Positions 50,924-59,434 of a stretch of DNA of 64,000 bases are shown here, piece after piece. The first letter of the stretch is position 1. Each line of letters begins with the position of its first letter. The stretch is from an archaeon (GTDB lineage Archaea > Thermoproteota > Nitrososphaeria > Nitrososphaerales > Gagatemarchaeaceae): contig JAKAUC010000018.1 of assembly GCA_021827865.1 (NCBI GenBank), positions 1-64,000 of the forward strand, read 5' to 3'. The position numbers and the translations under genes were made by a program. Under the pieces are notes generated by a model. That model worked only from the letters and a program-made list of their open reading frames with translations, was not told where the DNA came from and searched no databases.

Positions 50924-51463
50924 CTACCTCCGGCGTCTCACTCGGGGGCGGACCAAGACCTTCTTGGGCTTTGGACCTAGGGAGAGGACAGTCTTCTCGT
51001 AGTCGGACCACCTCACCCCGAGCTTCTGGGCTACCATCATCTCGATTGTCGTCGCGAACGCGTGCTCGTTCCTGTATGGAGCCTTTGGATGGTCCCCCGG
51101 CTCCGCGTCGATGGGGTGGAGGTTCATCTTGCGCTCGGCCTCGAAGCCGACGTCGAAGGCCACGACTTCCCTGTCGGTGATGCCGTGCATCTTGCACAAT
51201 TCGTACTCTATCATCTCGTGCAGAGCCACCAGGAACACGTACCTCTGGTCCTTCATCCTGCTAACCATGATCTGGGCAGGCTTGCCTGGGATCCAGTCGC
51301 CTACAGTCTCATACCTCTGTTTCCTGTGCGGCACCTGGGCTATGGTGAAGATCGGTCTGACGCCGCCCTTCTTCCCCAGGCTCTGACGGAGGAGGGCAGG
51401 GGGGGCCCTGCGGGCGGGGCCGTCGGAGCGCATGGAAGGTCGTCGCAGGCCTTGGGAAGACAT
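50924..51463 (-). CDS. Putative HE-type metalloprotein of unknown function
   Basis: The protein has 179 residues. After a basic N-terminal part, GDWIPGKPAQIMVSRMKDQRYVFLVALHEMIEYELCKMHGI contains HEMIE, recalling a minimal His-Glu metal site of phage- and bacteria-type small proteins. PYRNEHAFATTIEMMVAQKLGV follows. The C-terminus is very basic. The start is uncertain: a valine near residue 35 could begin the conserved part. Confidence 0.55.
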   Translation of the reverse strand: MSSQGLRRPSMRSDGPARRAPPALLRQSLGKKGGVRPIFTIAQVPHRKQRYETVGDWIPGKPAQIMVSRMKDQRYVFLVALHEMIEYELCKMHGITDREVVAFDVGFEAERKMNLHPIDAEPGDHPKAPYRNEHAFATTIEMMVAQKLGVRWSDYEKTVLSLGPKPKKVLVRPRVRRRR

Positions 51464-51864
51464 GTTACTCAGAAAATCCCCCGTGGAAGGGCCCTAAGGG
51501 ATAGGCTGTCAAAACGGCATCCCCTTTTGGTAAACCAAAATTAGCCAGCCCATCTGGCCACGTCTCTGGTTATCTACATCGTCGACCGCCGATGTGTTCT
51601 TTGGAGTTTGTTCGATGATTGCCAAACGGATTAACTAGGGGTCTCCGGAGGCGTGAAGGCGCCTCTGCCGGTCTGCGCCGGCCTTCCCTCAGCTATGGCC
51701 TGATCCCCGCGGTCGTGACCAACCAATGATTCCCCAGGCGTCTGACGCCTCTCCGGGCCTGGCCCTTTCGGCCTGGGGGGCGGAAGGCCCCAGATTCATT
51801 GCTCCCGCCTCGGGTGTACGGCTGTAGGCTGCGTCCACGTCGGCACCGCGGCTGCGACCGGAGC
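51464..51864. other. Intergenic region, no gene recognised
   Basis: About 400 nt between two minus-strand genes. A low-GC part around 51530-51640 holds TTAACTAG-like and AAAATTAGCC-like TATA candidates, followed by a GC-rich tract with short inverted repeats (GGCGTCTGACGCC near 51738). No ORF carries family features. Confidence 0.35.
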
Positions 51865-52254
51865 TCAGGCCTTCCTGAATTCCAAGGCCGCGGAGTTCAT
51901 GCAGTAGCGGAGCCCGGTAGGCTTGGGGCCGTCGTCGAACACGTGACCCAGATGGACGCCGCAGTTGGCGCACGTAACCTCTGTCCTGGTCATCCCGAAG
52001 CTGCGGTCGGCCTCTTCCTTGATCGCGGTTTCTGAGACAGGCCGGAAGAAGCTGGGCCACCCCGTGCCCGACTCGAACTTGGTGTCCGAGCTGAAAAGCG
52101 GGGCGCCGCAGACCACGCAGTGATAGACCCCGGCCTCGTGGCTGTCCCAGTATTTGCCTGTGAAAGGCGCCTCCGTCCCCTTGAGGAAGCAGACGTCAAC
52201 GGCCTCCCGGTCCAGCTGAGCCTTCTTCTTCGCCATCTCCTCCTTGGTGAGCAT
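51865..52254 (-). CDS. msrB: Peptide methionine-(R)-S-oxide reductase MsrB
   Basis: The protein has 129 residues. It reduces the R isomer of methionine sulfoxide in proteins. Zinc cysteines (CVVCG and CANCG), [16 protein letters not shown] and the catalytic [10 protein letters not shown] give a complete MsrB. No msrA lies nearby. Confidence 0.95.
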   Translation of the reverse strand: MLTKEEMAKKKAQLDREAVDVCFLKGTEAPFTGKYWDSHEAGVYHCVVCGAPLFSSDTKFESGTGWPSFFRPVSETAIKEEADRSFGMTRTEVTCANCGVHLGHVFDDGPKPTGLRYCMNSAALEFRKA

Positions 52255-52355
52255 CTACGCGAGGACAGGGGAGCAGGTATAAAATTGAAGCCGTCCCGCG
52301 TGACGCGGCCGGATATTCTTAAGAGGAGCCGCAGGATTCGACGGTTTGGCCCACC

Positions 52356-53258
52356 ATGGCGAAGTTCAGCTCGGCGCAGGAGAACTGGAAGGAGCAGACC
52401 GGGAGCATAGTGTCAGTCGAGATATCGAAGCTGTTCGTTGGGAAGACCAACGTCCGCAAGTCGCCGGGGGACGTCGGAGACCTCGTAGACTCGGTAAAGG
52501 AGAAGGGAATCCTGGAACCCGTGCTCGCCAGGCCCATCGGCGGAAGGTACGAGCTGGTCGTCGGGTCGCGAAGGTTCGAGGCTGCGAAAATCGCCGGGCT
52601 CAAGAAGATGCCATCGATAGTGAGGCCCATGACCGATGAAGAAGCGATCATAGTCTCCCTCGTCGAGAACATCCAGAGGAGGGACATCGAGCCCGAAGAG
52701 GAGTACGACGCCATCCTGGCGCTGAAGAAAGCTAACCCGCGCGCCTATGGCACGTCCGAACAGGTCGCCAGGGCCCTCGGCAAGTCAAGGAGATATGTGG
52801 AAGACAGGATAAGCGCGGTCGAGGTCGTGCGCAACATAAGAAGGGAGACCAGAGCCGACATCACCGTCAAGCAGGCCCCCCTTCCCAAAGAGCGAAAGGA
52901 GGGTGTTTTGCCCGTGAGGCACGCGACGTTCCTCCACCGGGCCGAGGAGGCATCGACCGTCCAGGAGCTCCCCAAGAGGGAGAGGGCCACGCAGCTGAAG
53001 GAGCTGGCCGAGACCATCGCGCCGATGACCACCCCCGAGGCAGAGAACGTGGTGAGTCACTTCGTCATGGCCCCGCAGCGCCCCGTGGAAGACATCAAGA
53101 AGGAAGCAGCGTACCTCCACGCCGTCAAGCTCGAAATCCTGCTGGACCCGAGGGTCGCCGACGGCCTTCGCAAAGCGGCTGAGGAGAGGAACACCACCAT
53201 GGAGGCGGTGGCCACCCTCGCCATACATTCCTGGCTCAGGCAGCAGCGCTACGCCTAA
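52356..53258 (+). CDS. ParB-like DNA-binding protein
   Basis: The protein has 300 residues. The ParB N-terminal domain (about 18-115) has LVVGSRRFEAAKIAGLKKMP and the SLVENIQRRDIEPEEE motif. An HTH region follows (TSEQVARALGKSRRYVEDRISAVEVV). The C-terminal part is helical. No parA or plasmid replication gene is near, so the role may be chromosome organisation or regulation. TATA-like GGATATTC lies about 40 nt upstream. Confidence 0.8.
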   Translation: MAKFSSAQENWKEQTGSIVSVEISKLFVGKTNVRKSPGDVGDLVDSVKEKGILEPVLARPIGGRYELVVGSRRFEAAKIAGLKKMPSIVRPMTDEEAIIVSLVENIQRRDIEPEEEYDAILALKKANPRAYGTSEQVARALGKSRRYVEDRISAVEVVRNIRRETRADITVKQAPLPKERKEGVLPVRHATFLHRAEEASTVQELPKRERATQLKELAETIAPMTTPEAENVVSHFVMAPQRPVEDIKKEAAYLHAVKLEILLDPRVADGLRKAAEERNTTMEAVATLAIHSWLRQQRYA

Positions 53259-53272
53259 TCTGCCGAGGCAGA

Positions 53273-53720
53273 CCGGCGGCCAGCCCGCCCGTCTCCGACT
53301 GGGTTGGCACACCGTGAAGTAACCGCCTGCGGACTGGAGGCAGCTCTTGTCCAAGCCCTTGACGTAGGCCAGGGCGCCTCCAGGCGGCGGGGAATGCCTT
53401 GCCAACGCCTGACTCTCGAACTCCTCGTTGGTCCACACATCCTGCCCACGGCTCCCGATTTGCCGCCTCGGTGAAGATCGACGCATTCATGCATCGGCTG
53501 AAGGGCGAGGCCCTTCGTTGCCGCCGAGAGAGCTCTCCGGGGGGTTTCCCGAACTTCTCCACGAAGGTCACAGTCGACAGCGGCTTCAGGCTCTTGCGGC
53601 CCGTGAGCTTCTTCCTAGGGTAGTCGAAGGCTACAACGGTCGTGGGGCTCACGGTCTCTGGGAAGTCATTCTTCAGCTCCCGGGGCCACGCGCCGGTAAA
53701 CGTGCCGTCCGCCGGCTGCC
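53273..53720 (-). pseudogene. Probable frameshifted gene remnant
   Basis: One frame from 53720 reads GTFTGAWPRELKNDFPETV then VAFDYPRKKLTGRKSLKPL and STVTFVEKFGKPPGELS, clearly protein-like. From about 53480 a second frame reads DVWTNEEFESQALARHSPP then GALAYVKGLDKSCLQSAGGY. No single frame covers both, and the in-frame stop just upstream leaves no strong start. A gene broken by one or two frameshifts is the simplest reading. The family is not recognised. Sequencing error is an alternative. Confidence 0.4.
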
Positions 53721-53740
53721 GGCCTCACCGCTCGGCTTCG

Positions 53741-53750
53741 GTATTTATCA
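53741..53750 (+). promoter_or_regulatory. TATA-like element before small membrane protein gene
   Basis: GTATTTATCA is centred about 30 nt before the ATG at 53776, which supports a leaderless short gene. Confidence 0.45.
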
Positions 53751-53775
53751 CAGGTTCCCGGCCCCCAGGCGGCCG

Positions 53776-53952
53776 ATGTCCCCAAGAGCCAAGCTCCTCC
53801 TCTCCCTGCCTGTCATCGCTGCCGCCGTAATCGTGCTCGTCTACTTCAGGCTCTTCGCGAGCCCGGTGGTAATCGCCGTCATCTTCATACTCTACGTCGT
53901 CGTAAGCCTCAGGAACAGGCGGAAGTTCAGGAAACAAGAACGGGGCGCCTGA
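53776..53952 (+). CDS. Small two-helix membrane protein
   Basis: The protein has 58 residues from the ATG at 53776. Two adjacent hydrophobic helices (about 6-25 and 27-45) are followed by RNRRKFRKQERGA, a basic cytosolic tail. No family recognised. It converges with the DUF45-type peptidase gene. Confidence 0.55.
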   Translation: MSPRAKLLLSLPVIAAAVIVLVYFRLFASPVVIAVIFILYVVVSLRNRRKFRKQERGA

Positions 53953-53986
53953 CCGAGCTCTGGCGCCAGACGAATGGGTCTTGATG

Positions 53987-54673
53987 TCAGGGCGAGAACC
54001 TGTCGTAGGGAGAGATGAGATCCAGCTCCCCCTCGAGGTCACGGAAGCCGGGGAGGAGGGCGCCGAGTCTCCTCCTGAAGGCGGTGGAATGGTTGAACTC
54101 GAGCAGATGGGTGAGCTCGTGCAGGACCACATACTCCCTGAGACGCTCAGGGAGGGCTATGAGCTGCCAGCTGAACGAAAGCCTGCCACCCCTGGTGCAG
54201 TAGCCCCACTTGCCCATCTCCCTCACATCCACCCTAGCCGGCTTCGCGCCCACCCTCGGGGCCAGCTCGGCAACCTTCCGCACGACGTAGGCTGAAGTCT
54301 CGCGGAGGAACCACCTCCGGACGAGCTCCTTGAACCTCCTTCGGTCATCGGTGTAGACATCCACGACCCCCCGAGAGGGGTCCGGGACAAGCAAGTCCCC
54401 AGCGCGGTCGTGGAAGACTGCCGTGAGCATCTCCCCCCCGACCATTACAGCGTCGGGGCGGAGGATCTGCTTCGTCATGGCCATCCGTTCGTACTCCCTC
54501 CTCAGCCAGGGGGCTTTGTCTCTGATGGCCTTCTCGACGTCCACCGTCCTCCCCCTCGGGAGCACCACTTCCAGGGTCAGGTCAGGTCGGAAGCGGAAGT
54601 AGGTGTATCTGTTGCTTGTCCCTTTCACCACTGAATACTCCACAGGATTCGGTCCGAGGATGTAGTGCGGCAA
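53987..54673 (-). CDS. YgjP/DUF45-type metallopeptidase-like protein
   Basis: The protein has 228 residues. It follows the M48-related YgjP family: a beta-rich N-terminus (NRYTYFRFRPDLTLEVVLPRG), then the conserved GKWGYCTRGGRLSFSWQLIALPERLREYVVLHELTHLLEFNHS with the HELTH zinc site and a later His. The peptide substrate is unknown; relatives are suspected to act with nucleic-acid repair enzymes. No signal peptide. Confidence 0.88.
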   Translation of the reverse strand: MPHYILGPNPVEYSVVKGTSNRYTYFRFRPDLTLEVVLPRGRTVDVEKAIRDKAPWLRREYERMAMTKQILRPDAVMVGGEMLTAVFHDRAGDLLVPDPSRGVVDVYTDDRRRFKELVRRWFLRETSAYVVRKVAELAPRVGAKPARVDVREMGKWGYCTRGGRLSFSWQLIALPERLREYVVLHELTHLLEFNHSTAFRRRLGALLPGFRDLEGELDLISPYDRFSP

Positions 54674-54711
54674 CTTGTCCTGCCTGGCATACAGTCAGAT
54701 TGCGGCGGATT

Positions 54712-54905
54712 TCAAGTTGCTTGGAGTCGCGTAAAGGCCATCAGATAGCGTGAGCCGAAGTCAGCCGTCCTGACGACCTGGAACAGGCCCGAAGCGTCGA
54801 CCGCGTGGACCTGGACGCTTTGTCCTCCATCGCCAGGGCGGCTGTCTCCTCTCTCCCCGCGCCTATGTCGAGTATCTTTTCCCCGGGGGAGCGGGGAGAG
54901 CATGC
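54712..54905 (-). pseudogene. Remnant of a SAM-dependent methyltransferase
   Basis: One frame encodes GEKILDIGAGREETAALAMEDK, a clear class I motif I (LDIGAG). At about 54825 the message continues in another frame as VQVHAVDASGLFQVVRTADF then RYLMAFTRL, the expected motif II acidic region. A single frameshift would join them. No upstream SAM-domain start remains within reach. It is probably a truncated and frameshifted gene. Confidence 0.55.
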
Positions 54906-54949
54906 CGACGTCACTCCCCAGCGTCCGGAGTCGGTCGAAGCCCCTTGCC

Positions 54950-55672
54950 TCAGGCGGTGCCGGCTCGCAACCTGCTCCTAGCCTGACTCGCGCCGACGAT
55001 TATGAGCACTGGAGCGGCCAAGTTGAGGAAGGGGATGATGGTGAAGATGGCGCCCAGCTTGAGCAGCGTCTCGTTGTACCTGCTGCCCGCCCTCCAGAGC
55101 CCGAGGAGTTCCCCCCCGATGAAACCGATCAGGGTCAGCAGCCCTCCGATCGCGAGCATGAAGAAGGCGATGAAGAGTGATGCCACGGCGGAAGAAAACT
55201 CTGCCGAGGAGAGCGACGCGGAAGCTGTCGGCGCCTGGGTTATGATGTTACTGACTGAGCCGAAGAAGCCGACCCCTCCAGCCACAGCCAGCCCCCCTCC
55301 CACTACCATGACAATGGTAAGGATGGATGGCACCGAGAACGTCCGGTCGACCCTCCTGAGGCCCCAGAAGCCTATGGCGAGAATCGCGAGCGCGATTATT
55401 TCCACTGCGCCCGTGACCGGGAGGACCAAGGTCATGCTCCGGATCGCCGGCCCCAGCGCCGCCGCGGTCTGGACCGAAGTCGCGTTCCGGACCTGGGGGA
55501 ATGCGGTGAAGCTTGAGAACGCCCCCCCGAAGAGGTACAAGCTGGCGGCCCATCCGGCAACCAACCCCGCCAACTGCAGGACGCCGAACCAGAGCATCAT
55601 CCCAAGAGCCGAGACTTCGCGCCCATCGGCACTCTGCGGTGCAGCAGGTACCGAAGGAGGCTCCGTGGCCAT
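54950..55672 (-). CDS. DUF973-like membrane protein
   Basis: The protein has 240 residues. Five or six helices (about 20-50, 75-100, 113-140, 163-190 and 208-228) with GFWGLRRVDRTFSVPS and GGELLGLWRAGSRYNETLLKLGAIFTIIPFLNLAAPVLIIVGA, a layout typical of archaeal DUF973 proteins. Function unknown. A shared TATA element near 55694-55702 serves it and the divergent RNase H-like gene. Confidence 0.7.
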   Translation of the reverse strand: MATEPPSVPAAPQSADGREVSALGMMLWFGVLQLAGLVAGWAASLYLFGGAFSSFTAFPQVRNATSVQTAAALGPAIRSMTLVLPVTGAVEIIALAILAIGFWGLRRVDRTFSVPSILTIVMVVGGGLAVAGGVGFFGSVSNIITQAPTASASLSSAEFSSAVASLFIAFFMLAIGGLLTLIGFIGGELLGLWRAGSRYNETLLKLGAIFTIIPFLNLAAPVLIIVGASQARSRLRAGTA

Positions 55673-55693
55673 AGAGCGAAGGTGGCGTCTGAG

Positions 55694-55702
55694 TTATTTA
55701 AG
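55694..55702. promoter_or_regulatory. Shared TATA-like element of divergent genes
   Basis: TTATTTAAG is about 26 nt from the ATG at 55672 (minus) and 36 nt from the ATG at 55734 (plus), good for both. Confidence 0.45.
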
Positions 55703-55733
55703 TGGGGGAGGACTTCCGGCGACCAGTTTCAGC

Positions 55734-56147
55734 ATGCGGATCCCCGGACGCAGGCCCGTCAGGGTCTATGTCGACGCCAAGATTCTGAACATGCATGACC
55801 CGTCGCTACCGAAGGAAGCCTACGTCGGTTACGTGGTCGACGGCAGCGGGAGGAAGAACGTGAAGCGGGTGGAGGCCCAGGAGACCGATGACGCCGAGGT
55901 CCTGGCAATCCTCTTTGCGATCGAGGAGCTGGGGCTCCTAGGCAGGTTCACCGTTGTGTGCGACCATGAGTCGGTGGTCTCTGAGGCCAGGAGGGACAGG
56001 GCGAAGAACCCGAGCGAGCTTCTCCGGAGACTGCGGGAGACCCTGCGTTCGCATCCCAAGGTCAGGCTCGAAGCTTTACAGTCCAACCCTGCCCACCAGG
56101 TGGTCACGGAATATGTCAACGCCCTGAAGGCGCCCGCGGAGAGCTGA
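55734..56147 (+). CDS. RNase H-like fold protein
   Basis: The protein has 137 residues from the ATG at 55734. VRVYVDAKI at the first strand, KRVEAQETDDAEVLAILFAIEELG with an acidic helix start, and FTVVCDHESVVSEARR give the D...E...D pattern of RNase HI-like folds, followed by a VTEYVNAL helix. Catalytic competence cannot be shown. It overlaps the converging sfsA gene by 32 nt. Confidence 0.65.
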   Translation: MRIPGRRPVRVYVDAKILNMHDPSLPKEAYVGYVVDGSGRKNVKRVEAQETDDAEVLAILFAIEELGLLGRFTVVCDHESVVSEARRDRAKNPSELLRRLRETLRSHPKVRLEALQSNPAHQVVTEYVNALKAPAES

Positions 56148-56898
56148 CCGGCCGTGGCCTGCCGCTGACATGGACTCCGTATGGGCGGCTCCTGAAGTAC
56201 CGGATGAGAGACACGCCATCCTTCGTCACCCTCAGATTCACCTGCCATCTCTCTACCCCAGCGTCCTCGGCCGACCTGGCGGCGGCCAGTATCCTGCTGT
56301 TCGAGTCGTTGGGCGGAGGAGGGCTGAAGGGCTCAGCGTCGTACAGATAACAGAGGACTATCTTGGCCCTCCTTCCGTCCGCGAGGGACCGTCTGAGGTC
56401 GCCCATGTGCCGGATCAGCCTGTCGAAGGAATCGAACCTGCTGCTCCTCTTCCTCGCGGCTCCGTCCCCCGCGGGGAGCGTTATCAGCGGAGTCTTCACT
56501 TCGACGTACGCGTCCCCGACCATGAAGTCGATGCGCGAAGACCCCAACACGACCTCCCTCCGAACACGGCCCGAGGCCAGATGGAAGAGGGACCCGCGCT
56601 TTAGGAAGAACTCGAAGTACCGGTTGGCGGCCGTCTGGTTGATGCCGATCCAGTCCCGTCCCCCTGTCGTGGAAATCGCTTCGACCGTGTAGGCGGTCTT
56701 GCGCTGCCTGTTTGAGGCCTTGGAGTAGAGGCATGGGAGCCCTGCGGGCTCAAGGTCGCCCAGCCTCCCCGTGGTGGGGCAGTGGCATCGGAGCACCTTC
56801 CCCCGGGACTTCACGAGCATGACGAACCTGTTAGGCCTCGACAGGATTGTCCCCCTCAGGAGTGGACTGGGGAACCTGTAGGCTGGTCTGGTGCCCAT
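56116..56898 (-). CDS. sfsA: SfsA (sugar fermentation stimulation) homologue
   Basis: The protein has 260 residues from the ATG at 56898, 25 nt below an AATAACG element; a TTG 6 codons upstream is less likely. LSRPNRFVMLVKSRG, HCPTTGRLGDLEPAGLPCLY, GINQTAANRYFEFFL, SRIDFMVGDAYVEVKTPL follow the SfsA layout with its conserved nuclease-like acidic and Lys residues (D...EVK). SfsA proteins are nucleic-acid-binding with an endonuclease-like fold; role unsettled. Confidence 0.88.
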   Translation of the reverse strand: MGTRPAYRFPSPLLRGTILSRPNRFVMLVKSRGKVLRCHCPTTGRLGDLEPAGLPCLYSKASNRQRKTAYTVEAISTTGGRDWIGINQTAANRYFEFFLKRGSLFHLASGRVRREVVLGSSRIDFMVGDAYVEVKTPLITLPAGDGAARKRSSRFDSFDRLIRHMGDLRRSLADGRRAKIVLCYLYDAEPFSPPPPNDSNSRILAAARSAEDAGVERWQVNLRVTKDGVSLIRYFRSRPYGVHVSGRPRPVSSPRAPSGR

Positions 56899-56955
56899 TG
56901 TCGTCCGGCAGGGCAATGACCGACGTTATTAGCCGCGCGTGGCGCCCGCTCTGCC

Positions 56956-57114
56956 ATGGCCGCGGAGGGGCTTCGGAAGGCCCTCCATGAAATCGAAGGG
57001 CAGCCTGGTGCGCTCGACGCCTCTTCGCGGGAGGAACTCTCCGAGGCGCCCCTGGCTGAGCGGCGCCGGGTCAGCCGTGGAACTTCCGCTCCCCCGCTCT
57101 CACTGCGACCTTGA
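56956..57114 (+). CDS. Possible small protein gene
   Basis: An ATG at 56956, about 30 nt after TTATTA, opens 52 residues. The first 37 are acidic and helical (GLRKALHEIEGQPGALDA, EELSEAPLAERRRVS), then Ser/Pro-rich. It overlaps the end of the converging DUF1684 gene by 44 nt. It could equally be a chance frame. Confidence 0.3.
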   Translation: MAAEGLRKALHEIEGQPGALDASSREELSEAPLAERRRVSRGTSAPPLSLRP

Positions 57115-57616
57115 GCCAGTTCTCCTGCGGCGGGAGGGGGCAGACGTAGTCGTCGGAATAGGCGCAATATGGGTTGTACGCGTAGTTGAAGTCGACCGCG
57201 TACTCGTCGTCGTGCTCAACCTCGAGGTCCAGGTAGCGGGCCGCCCCGTAGCTCTCCTCCCCCGACGTCGCGTCCCTGAAAGGGATGAAGAGGCTGGGCT
57301 CTTGCCGCTGGGCAGACTGGTAGGCGTGAATCCGGAACCCTCCACCCCCCACTGACAGGTCGAAGAAGCCCACCCTATTGAAGAGCTGGCGGGTCCCCTT
57401 GCTGGTTCCCATGACCACTCCATCAGGGCTGGGGTACCTCTGCAGCCTCGCTTCCATCCGATAGTCGGGGTCAGGCACGAAGTAGTTCAGCCCTGGGAAG
57501 GCGCGCTTCGCCTCCGGCGGGAAGGGCGAATCTGGGTCGGACCTGAAGAACTCGTCCTTTTCCTCCCTGAACCTGGCGAGCGCCCTCTTCCACGTCTCCT
57601 GGTCTTCCGGGGACAT
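57071..57616 (-). CDS. DUF1684-family protein
   Basis: The protein has 181 residues. KDEFFRSDPDSPFPPEAKRAFPGLNYFVPDPDYRMEARLQRY, SLFIPFRDATSGEESYGAARYLDLEV and FNYAYNPYCAYSDDYVCPLPPQENWL match DUF1684 closely. The enzymatic role of this family is unknown. It has no neighbours with an obvious shared role. Confidence 0.87.
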   Translation of the reverse strand: MSPEDQETWKRALARFREEKDEFFRSDPDSPFPPEAKRAFPGLNYFVPDPDYRMEARLQRYPSPDGVVMGTSKGTRQLFNRVGFFDLSVGGGGFRIHAYQSAQRQEPSLFIPFRDATSGEESYGAARYLDLEVEHDDEYAVDFNYAYNPYCAYSDDYVCPLPPQENWLKVAVRAGERKFHG

Positions 57617-57703
57617 ATCCCCGCTCGGGGCCCAGGCCTGAGACTAGAACCTTGCGGACGTGGCAAACATAAAAAGTCCGGCCGGCGGACTGTCGGGGCA
57701 GCC

Positions 57704-59182
57704 TTGGCTCAGAATCCCATAGTCCGTGACATCCTGAAGAGGTACCAGCAGGTGTGGTCCCTCGGCCATTCCATGGCTGTGCTCGGATGGGACACGGAGA
57801 CGCACATGCCCGAGTCCGGGGCGAAGGCGAGGGGGATCGCTTCGGGCCAGCTCGCCATGCTGGTCCAGAAGGCGACCGTCGACCTGGAAGGGCTGGTGAG
57901 GAAGGCGGAGAAGGCGAGAGACCTAGACGACATGGAGAAGGGGGTCGTCAGGGTGCTGAGGAGGAGCCTGGACTACTACCTGAAGGTCCCGCCGGAATTG
58001 GTGAACCAGCTCCAGAGGGAGACCACGGAGGCGACCGTCGTGTGGAGGACGGCCCGCGAGCGGTCAGACTTCAAGTTGTTCAGACCCCACCTGGAGAAGA
58101 TCGTCGAGCTCGAGAGGAAGGTGGCCGACAAGCTGGGCTACGCGAAGCACCCGTACAACGCGCTACTCGACCTCTACGAAGAGGGATTCACGGTGAAGGA
58201 CGCCGACAAGGTCTACGCGGTGCTGATACCGGAGAGCAAGAGGCTCCTCAAGAGAGTCGCGGCCGACGGAGTGTACCCCTCGAAGCACCCGCTGGAATCG
58301 GTCACCTACGACACAGGGGCGATGCAGAAGGTGAACGAAGAGATCCTCGGGCTGCTGAAGATGCCCATGACGAGGTTCCGCATGGACGTGTCTACCCACC
58401 CGTTCACCACTCAGATCGCGCCCGACGACGTGAGAATCACGACCAGATACGAGGGGAAGGACTTCAAAGCGTCGCTCTATTCGACGGTCCATGAGAGCGG
58501 CCACGCGATCTACGGGCTGGGGCTCGGGCCGAAGCTTGCCTACACCCCCGTGGGCGATGGGGCGTCCTATGGGGTGCACGAGTCTCAGTCTAGGTTTTGG
58601 GAGAACGTCGTGGGGAGGAGCAGGGATTTCGTCAAGCTTGTCCGCCCGATACTCAAGCAGAACCTCCCGTTCGTAGAGAAGTACGACGCGGAGGAGCTCT
58701 ACCTCTACTTCAACACTGTCAGGAAGAGCCTCATCAGGGTGGACGCGGACGAGCTGACCTACAACTTCCACACCGCCGTGAGGTACGAGGTAGAGAAGAA
58801 GATCATCGGGGGCGAAGTGAAGGTCGCAGAGGTTCCAGAGGTCTGGAACGACACATTCGAGAGCTACCTGGGAATCCGGCCAGGAGGCGACGCCGAAGGC
58901 GCACTCCAGGACGTGCACTGGAGCGGAGGGTCCTTCGGCTACTTCGCCACGTACACCCTCGGGAACATCGTGGCGGCGATGATATGGCACAAGATGGGGA
59001 AGGGAGCGCTCGTGCAGGAGGCCTTGAGCGGGGGTGACGTCGACGAACTCAAGGAGTGGCTCGGGTCCAAGATCCACAGGTTCGGGGCCATCTATCCCCC
59101 AAAGGAGCTGCAGGAGAGGGTGTTCGGGGAGGCCTACAACGCCGAAAGGCTCCTGACCTATCTGAGCGAGAAGTTCGCGTAG
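57704..59182 (+). CDS. Carboxypeptidase Taq (M32) metallopeptidase
   Basis: The protein has 492 residues and a TTG start. It removes C-terminal residues with broad specificity. HESGHAIY at 263-270 supplies the HExxH zinc site; VGDGASYGVHESQSRFWENVVGR carries the third ligand region. The C-terminal GGSFGYFATYTLGNIVAAMIW is also diagnostic. Length is standard. TATA-like CATAAAAAG lies about 30 nt upstream. Confidence 0.94.
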   Translation: MAQNPIVRDILKRYQQVWSLGHSMAVLGWDTETHMPESGAKARGIASGQLAMLVQKATVDLEGLVRKAEKARDLDDMEKGVVRVLRRSLDYYLKVPPELVNQLQRETTEATVVWRTARERSDFKLFRPHLEKIVELERKVADKLGYAKHPYNALLDLYEEGFTVKDADKVYAVLIPESKRLLKRVAADGVYPSKHPLESVTYDTGAMQKVNEEILGLLKMPMTRFRMDVSTHPFTTQIAPDDVRITTRYEGKDFKASLYSTVHESGHAIYGLGLGPKLAYTPVGDGASYGVHESQSRFWENVVGRSRDFVKLVRPILKQNLPFVEKYDAEELYLYFNTVRKSLIRVDADELTYNFHTAVRYEVEKKIIGGEVKVAEVPEVWNDTFESYLGIRPGGDAEGALQDVHWSGGSFGYFATYTLGNIVAAMIWHKMGKGALVQEALSGGDVDELKEWLGSKIHRFGAIYPPKELQERVFGEAYNAERLLTYLSEKFA

Positions 59183-59199
59183 TCCTCGAGGCCGCGAGG

Positions 59200-59352
59200 G
59201 TGGCGAGTAGGTTTGGCGAGCTGGACACCTCGAAGGTGCTTCCGCGCGTCCTTGACGAGCACGACAGAGGGGTGGCCCGCATCTCCGAGGCGCTCAATCT
59301 GGAGTACTCCGTCAGGCCCATCCTCGAGGAGCTGAGGGAGTTCCTTGAGTGA
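59200..59352 (+). CDS. Small helical protein
   Basis: The protein has 50 residues from a GTG at 59200, 17 nt after the carboxypeptidase stop. It is charged and helical: SRFGELDTSKVLPRVLDEH, then ISEALNLEYSVRPILEELREFLE. It looks like a real short gene, but nothing recognisable is present. Small acidic helical proteins of this size may be adaptors. Confidence 0.45.
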   Translation: MASRFGELDTSKVLPRVLDEHDRGVARISEALNLEYSVRPILEELREFLE

Positions 59353-59434
59353 CGTCTGTGTTGCAACGAGCCGGCAGCTGCCGGCTGTATGTCTAAATCC
59401 ATCCGTCTCCAGTGTGTTGCCAAGTGACCGATGA

